Positions 61,383-64,000 of a DNA stretch of 64,000 bases are shown here, in pieces (position 1 is the first letter of the stretch; each line of letters starts with the position of its first letter). A model generated the notes under the pieces. It made no database searches. It saw only the letters and a program-made list of their open reading frames with translations, and was not told the DNA's origin. The DNA comes from Clostridium ljungdahlii (GTDB lineage: Bacteria; Bacillota; Clostridia; Clostridiales; Clostridiaceae): NCBI RefSeq assembly GCF_001636845.1, contig NZ_LITT01000011.1:1-64000 (forward strand), given 5' to 3'. The translations under genes and the position numbers were made by a program.

Positions 61383-62549
61383 ATGAACTTTTTTCAAACG
61401 GTAAAGCTGGCTATAAAAAATATAAGAAGCAATAAATTGAGATCTATCCTTACTATGATAGGTATAATTATAGGAATATCATCTGTAATAGTACTTGTTG
61501 GTATGGGAAGTGGATCTACAAAGAATATAACTTCTCAAGTTGAATCACTTGGAACCAATCTTATTGTAGCTAATACATTCAGCAGTGGAACCAAGCAGTT
61601 GACTCTTGGTGATATGGACAATATAAAGAAAATTAATGGTGTAGATGAAATGGCTCCTATTATATCTTCAAGTACTTCAGTTAAAGTAGGAGAAAATTCA
61701 CAAAATACTGCAGTAACTGGAACTACCAGCAACTTTTATCAGATAAGAAACATGAATGTTGCAGAAGGAAGATTTATAGCTGATCTTGACGTGGATTATA
61801 GAAGCAAAGTAGCTGTTTTAGGATCAGATATAGCACAACAGCTGTACGGGTTTACAGATCCTGTCGGAAAGAATATAACTATAAAGGGAAGTACCTATAC
61901 GGTAGTAGGTGAGTTGAAATCTCAGGGAAATTCTATGGGAAGTAATACAGATGATATGGTGATTATACCAATAACTACTGCTATATCTCTTGCAGGAAAT
62001 AGAAATGTAAGTACCATTTATATAAAATCTTCTAATGACAATAATGTTGATTATGTAACAAATGAAGTTGATAATTATCTTACGAATTTCTTCAAGTCAA
62101 CGGATAAAAATCATACAGTTATGAGTCAAAAACAGTTGCTTGACACAATGAGTTCGATAACAAATACTTTGACTTATCTGCTTGGTGGAATAGCTGCCAT
62201 ATCTTTAATTGTAGGGGGCATAGGAGTAATGAATGTTATGCTTGTATCTGTATCGGAGCGTACAAAGGAGATAGGTATAAGAAAGGCACTGGGTGGCTCT
62301 AGAAAGGACATACTGATTCAATTTCTTATTGAGGCGCTTGTACTAAGTTCTCTTGGAGGAGTAATAGGAGTATTATTTGGACTTGGAATAGGGTGGCTTG
62401 TATCAACTTTTGGAATGTCAGTTACCTTCTCTCTGCCTATAATTGCAGTAGCATTTTCTTTCTCCCTTATAGTTGGAGTTGTATTTGGTATATTCCCGGC
62501 ATATAAGGCCTCAAAACTCAAGCCAATTGATGCACTTAGATTTGAATAA
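61383..62549 (+). CDS. MacB/FtsX-like ABC permease
   Basis: 388 residues with four helices: one near 20-42, a large extracytoplasmic MacB domain (about 43-265), and three C-terminal helices. The motif TMIGIIIGISSVIVL and SVSERTKEIGIRKALGGSRKDI are typical. With the MacA-like adaptor and ATPase it forms a mechanotransmission exporter for antimicrobial peptides or similar compounds, probably under the upstream two-component system. Confidence 0.93.
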   Translation: MNFFQTVKLAIKNIRSNKLRSILTMIGIIIGISSVIVLVGMGSGSTKNITSQVESLGTNLIVANTFSSGTKQLTLGDMDNIKKINGVDEMAPIISSSTSVKVGENSQNTAVTGTTSNFYQIRNMNVAEGRFIADLDVDYRSKVAVLGSDIAQQLYGFTDPVGKNITIKGSTYTVVGELKSQGNSMGSNTDDMVIIPITTAISLAGNRNVSTIYIKSSNDNNVDYVTNEVDNYLTNFFKSTDKNHTVMSQKQLLDTMSSITNTLTYLLGGIAAISLIVGGIGVMNVMLVSVSERTKEIGIRKALGGSRKDILIQFLIEALVLSSLGGVIGVLFGLGIGWLVSTFGMSVTFSLPIIAVAFSFSLIVGVVFGIFPAYKASKLKPIDALRFE

Positions 62550-62555
62550 TAAAAA

Positions 62556-62584
62556 GGTCTCTGTATTTTACAGAGATTTTTTTA
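62556..62584 (+). terminator. Terminator after the MacAB-type operon
   Basis: tctctgt - 5 bases - acagaga followed by T8. Confidence 0.88.
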
Positions 62585-62615
62585 TTGACATTGACGCAGC
62601 GTATAAGTTTATAGT
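62585..62615 (+). promoter_or_regulatory. MerR-type promoter
   Basis: TTGACA (62585-62590) and TATAGT (62610-62615) are separated by 19 bases. The over-long spacer is the hallmark of MerR-activated promoters and fits autoregulation of the TipA-like gene just downstream. It begins at the end of the preceding terminator T tract. Confidence 0.6.
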
Positions 62616-62638
62616 TAAATTGTCAGGAGGTGATAGCA

Positions 62639-63403
62639 GTGGAATATACAGTGCAGAAATTAGCTCACATGGCAGGTGTCAGTGCACGGACCCTTAGATA
62701 TTATGATGAAATTGGAATTTTAAAGCCGGCAAAAATCAATTCATCAGGATATCGCATTTATGGCCAAAATGAAGTAGATCGACTTCAGTTAATACTATTT
62801 TATAGAGAATTTGGCATAAAGCTTGAAAATATCAGAGAGATCATAACCTCTCCTGATTTTGACAGGGTTAAAGCACTGAGAGAACATCGCAAAAAGCTTC
62901 TTGAAAAAAGAATTGAACTGGATTTATTGATTTCTAATGTTGAAAATACAATTAAATCCATGGAAGGGAGAATTGTAATGAGTGATAGAGAAAAATTTGA
63001 GGGATTCAAGAAAAAACTTATTGATGACAATGAAAGAAAATATGGAGAAGAAATTAGAAAAAAATACGGAGATGAAATTGTAGATAAAGCAAATAGCAAT
63101 CTTAAAAATATGACATCTGAGGAATATGAAGAGGTAACTGGACTTGAAAATGAAATACTTGAAACACTGAGTAAAGCCTATAAAACGGGTGATCCTGCAG
63201 GTGAACTGGCTCAGAGGACTGCTTCTCTCCATGCAAAGTGGATAAGTATTTATTGGGGAAATTACAATAAAGAAGCTCACGCAGGTCTTGCTAAAATGTA
63301 TGTAGAGGATGAAAGATTTAAAGCGTATTATGATAAAAACCAGCCGGGAACAGCAGAATTTTTAAGAGATGCAGTTTTAGTTTATACTGGGATGAAAAAA
63401 TAA
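62639..63403 (+). CDS. MerR-family regulator with TipAS domain (TipAL/Mta-like)
   Basis: The GTG at 62639 is chosen because aggagg (62625-62630) ends 8 bases before it; an earlier in-frame GTG overlaps that site. 254 residues: MerR helix-turn-helix (YTVQKLAHMAGVSARTLRYYDEIGIL), coiled-coil linker, and a TipAS antibiotic-recognition domain (about 115-250) with SLHAKWISIYWG and AEFLRDAVLVYTG. TipAS domains bind thiopeptides and other ligands. It has a MerR-spaced promoter of its own. Confidence 0.9.
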   Translation: MEYTVQKLAHMAGVSARTLRYYDEIGILKPAKINSSGYRIYGQNEVDRLQLILFYREFGIKLENIREIITSPDFDRVKALREHRKKLLEKRIELDLLISNVENTIKSMEGRIVMSDREKFEGFKKKLIDDNERKYGEEIRKKYGDEIVDKANSNLKNMTSEEYEEVTGLENEILETLSKAYKTGDPAGELAQRTASLHAKWISIYWGNYNKEAHAGLAKMYVEDERFKAYYDKNQPGTAEFLRDAVLVYTGMKK

Positions 63404-63507
63404 TCTAGGCTTGTACTTAATGAATTAAAAAGATATAATGGAGAAAATTTTAAAATAATTGGTGTAAAATATATGAAATTAGATGTTTTAAGTGAGGCGT
63501 ATAGATT

Positions 63508-64000
63508 ATGAAAAGTCATGGATGTCCCTTGGACTGCTTTGGGTGCTGTAAATTAAATGTATATGTGGAAGATAATAAAGTAGTTAAAATAGAGGGAGAT
63601 AAAAACCATCCTTATACAAAGGGTATAGTATGTGAAAAAGCAAAAAATCATTTGAAGAGGTTAAATGCTAGGGATAGATTGTATTTACCTATGAAAAAAC
63701 AAAATGGTAAATGGGTAAATATAACTTTTGAAGAAGCCATAAATATAATTTCCGATAAATTAAGATATTACAAAGAAAAATATTCTTCAAGTTCTGTAAT
63801 CAATTATGATTCATCTGGAACAGGAACTGTATTAAAAGGCATAGAAGATATATTTTTTAATTTTTATGGCGGCATAACTAAAATAGAAAATGAAATATGC
63901 TGGAGCGCAGGTAATAAGGCACAAAAATATGATTTTGGAGATAATAAATCAAACTCTATAGAAGACATATTGAATGCAAAAAATATAATACTGTGGAGCA
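63508..64000 (+). CDS. Molybdopterin oxidoreductase, N-terminal part (cut by window end)
   Basis: An open frame from ATG at 63508 runs off the window. It starts MKSHGCPLDCFGCCKLNVYV and continues with KGIVCEKAKNH, the Cys pattern of a [4Fe-4S] N-terminal domain in molybdopterin/tungstopterin enzymes (formate dehydrogenase or DMSO reductase family), then RLYLPMKK, WVNITFEEAIN and NYDSSGTGT. No TAT signal is present, so it is cytoplasmic. Substrate cannot be judged from this part. A gtgagg-like site lies 11 bases upstream. Confidence 0.85.
   Translation, partial: MKSHGCPLDCFGCCKLNVYVEDNKVVKIEGDKNHPYTKGIVCEKAKNHLKRLNARDRLYLPMKKQNGKWVNITFEEAINIISDKLRYYKEKYSSSSVINYDSSGTGTVLKGIEDIFFNFYGGITKIENEICWSAGNKAQKYDFGDNKSNSIEDILNAKNIILWS

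Overview
The window is low-GC DNA from a Firmicute, most probably a Clostridium of the acetogenic or solventogenic group. The base composition, purine-rich Shine-Dalgarno sites, TTG/GTG starts, T-box and purine riboswitch, BirA-type biotin operator and the families seen all fit this. That assignment is inference; no species is claimed. The left edge lies inside a 23S rRNA gene and the right edge inside a molybdopterin oxidoreductase gene.

Layout. 1-600: end of an rRNA operon (23S end, spacer, 5S, terminator). 609-2531: a decayed two-component system. 2621-5889: a BirA-controlled operon on the minus strand (bioY, thiolase, AMP-forming acyl ligase). 6099-9312: a Nudix/NrtR-like regulator, then a leader-peptide/attenuator region ahead of a MutS2-like ATPase that lacks the Smr nuclease domain. 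9402-12437: M42 peptidase and a NatAB-type ABC exporter. 12569-14281: T-box and ilvA. 14355-15225: a His-rich YmaF-like gene with a structured repeat element upstream. 15426-18775: zinc-ribbon membrane protein, TcaA-like protein and a penicillin-recognising serine hydrolase. 19703-21779: guanine riboswitch, pbuX and xpt. 21966-24123: an orphan McrB-like AAA+ protein and an IS3-family remnant. 24701-30284: a five-gene oligopeptide ABC importer, with a second copy of the same IS end behind it. 30497-34684: a MarR regulator with two matching operators and a heterodimeric ABC exporter. 34886-36776: an AbiL/RloAB-like defence pair. 37113-40840: two conserved clostridial proteins, a WYL-type regulator and a GyrI-like protein. 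40845-49802: MATE exporter, AraC-type regulator, zinc ribbon, nitroreductase, and a MarR-controlled membrane-fusion/ABC-2 operon. 50091-51383: a small acidic protein, an SMR exporter and another MarR. 51623-57356: a two-gene RADAR-like system (RdrA ATPase and RdrB adenosine deaminase). 57734-62549: two-component system with a MacAB-type export operon. 62585-64000: TipA-like MerR regulator and the start of a molybdopterin oxidoreductase.

How the genes work together. Much of the window is accessory: three nucleic-acid or phage-defence candidates (McrB-like, AbiL-like, RADAR-like) are interspersed with drug or peptide exporters, each next to its own regulator. Metabolic genes carry classical RNA or protein control (T-box for ilvA, guanine riboswitch for purine salvage, BirA box for biotin). 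Points most worth a second look are the RADAR pair, with a Cys-rich segment in RdrA; the leader peptide and terminator before the Smr-less MutS2-like gene; two rearranged copies of a structured RNA-like element; two long palindromic elements sharing a loop; and a thiolase gene with no standard start codon.
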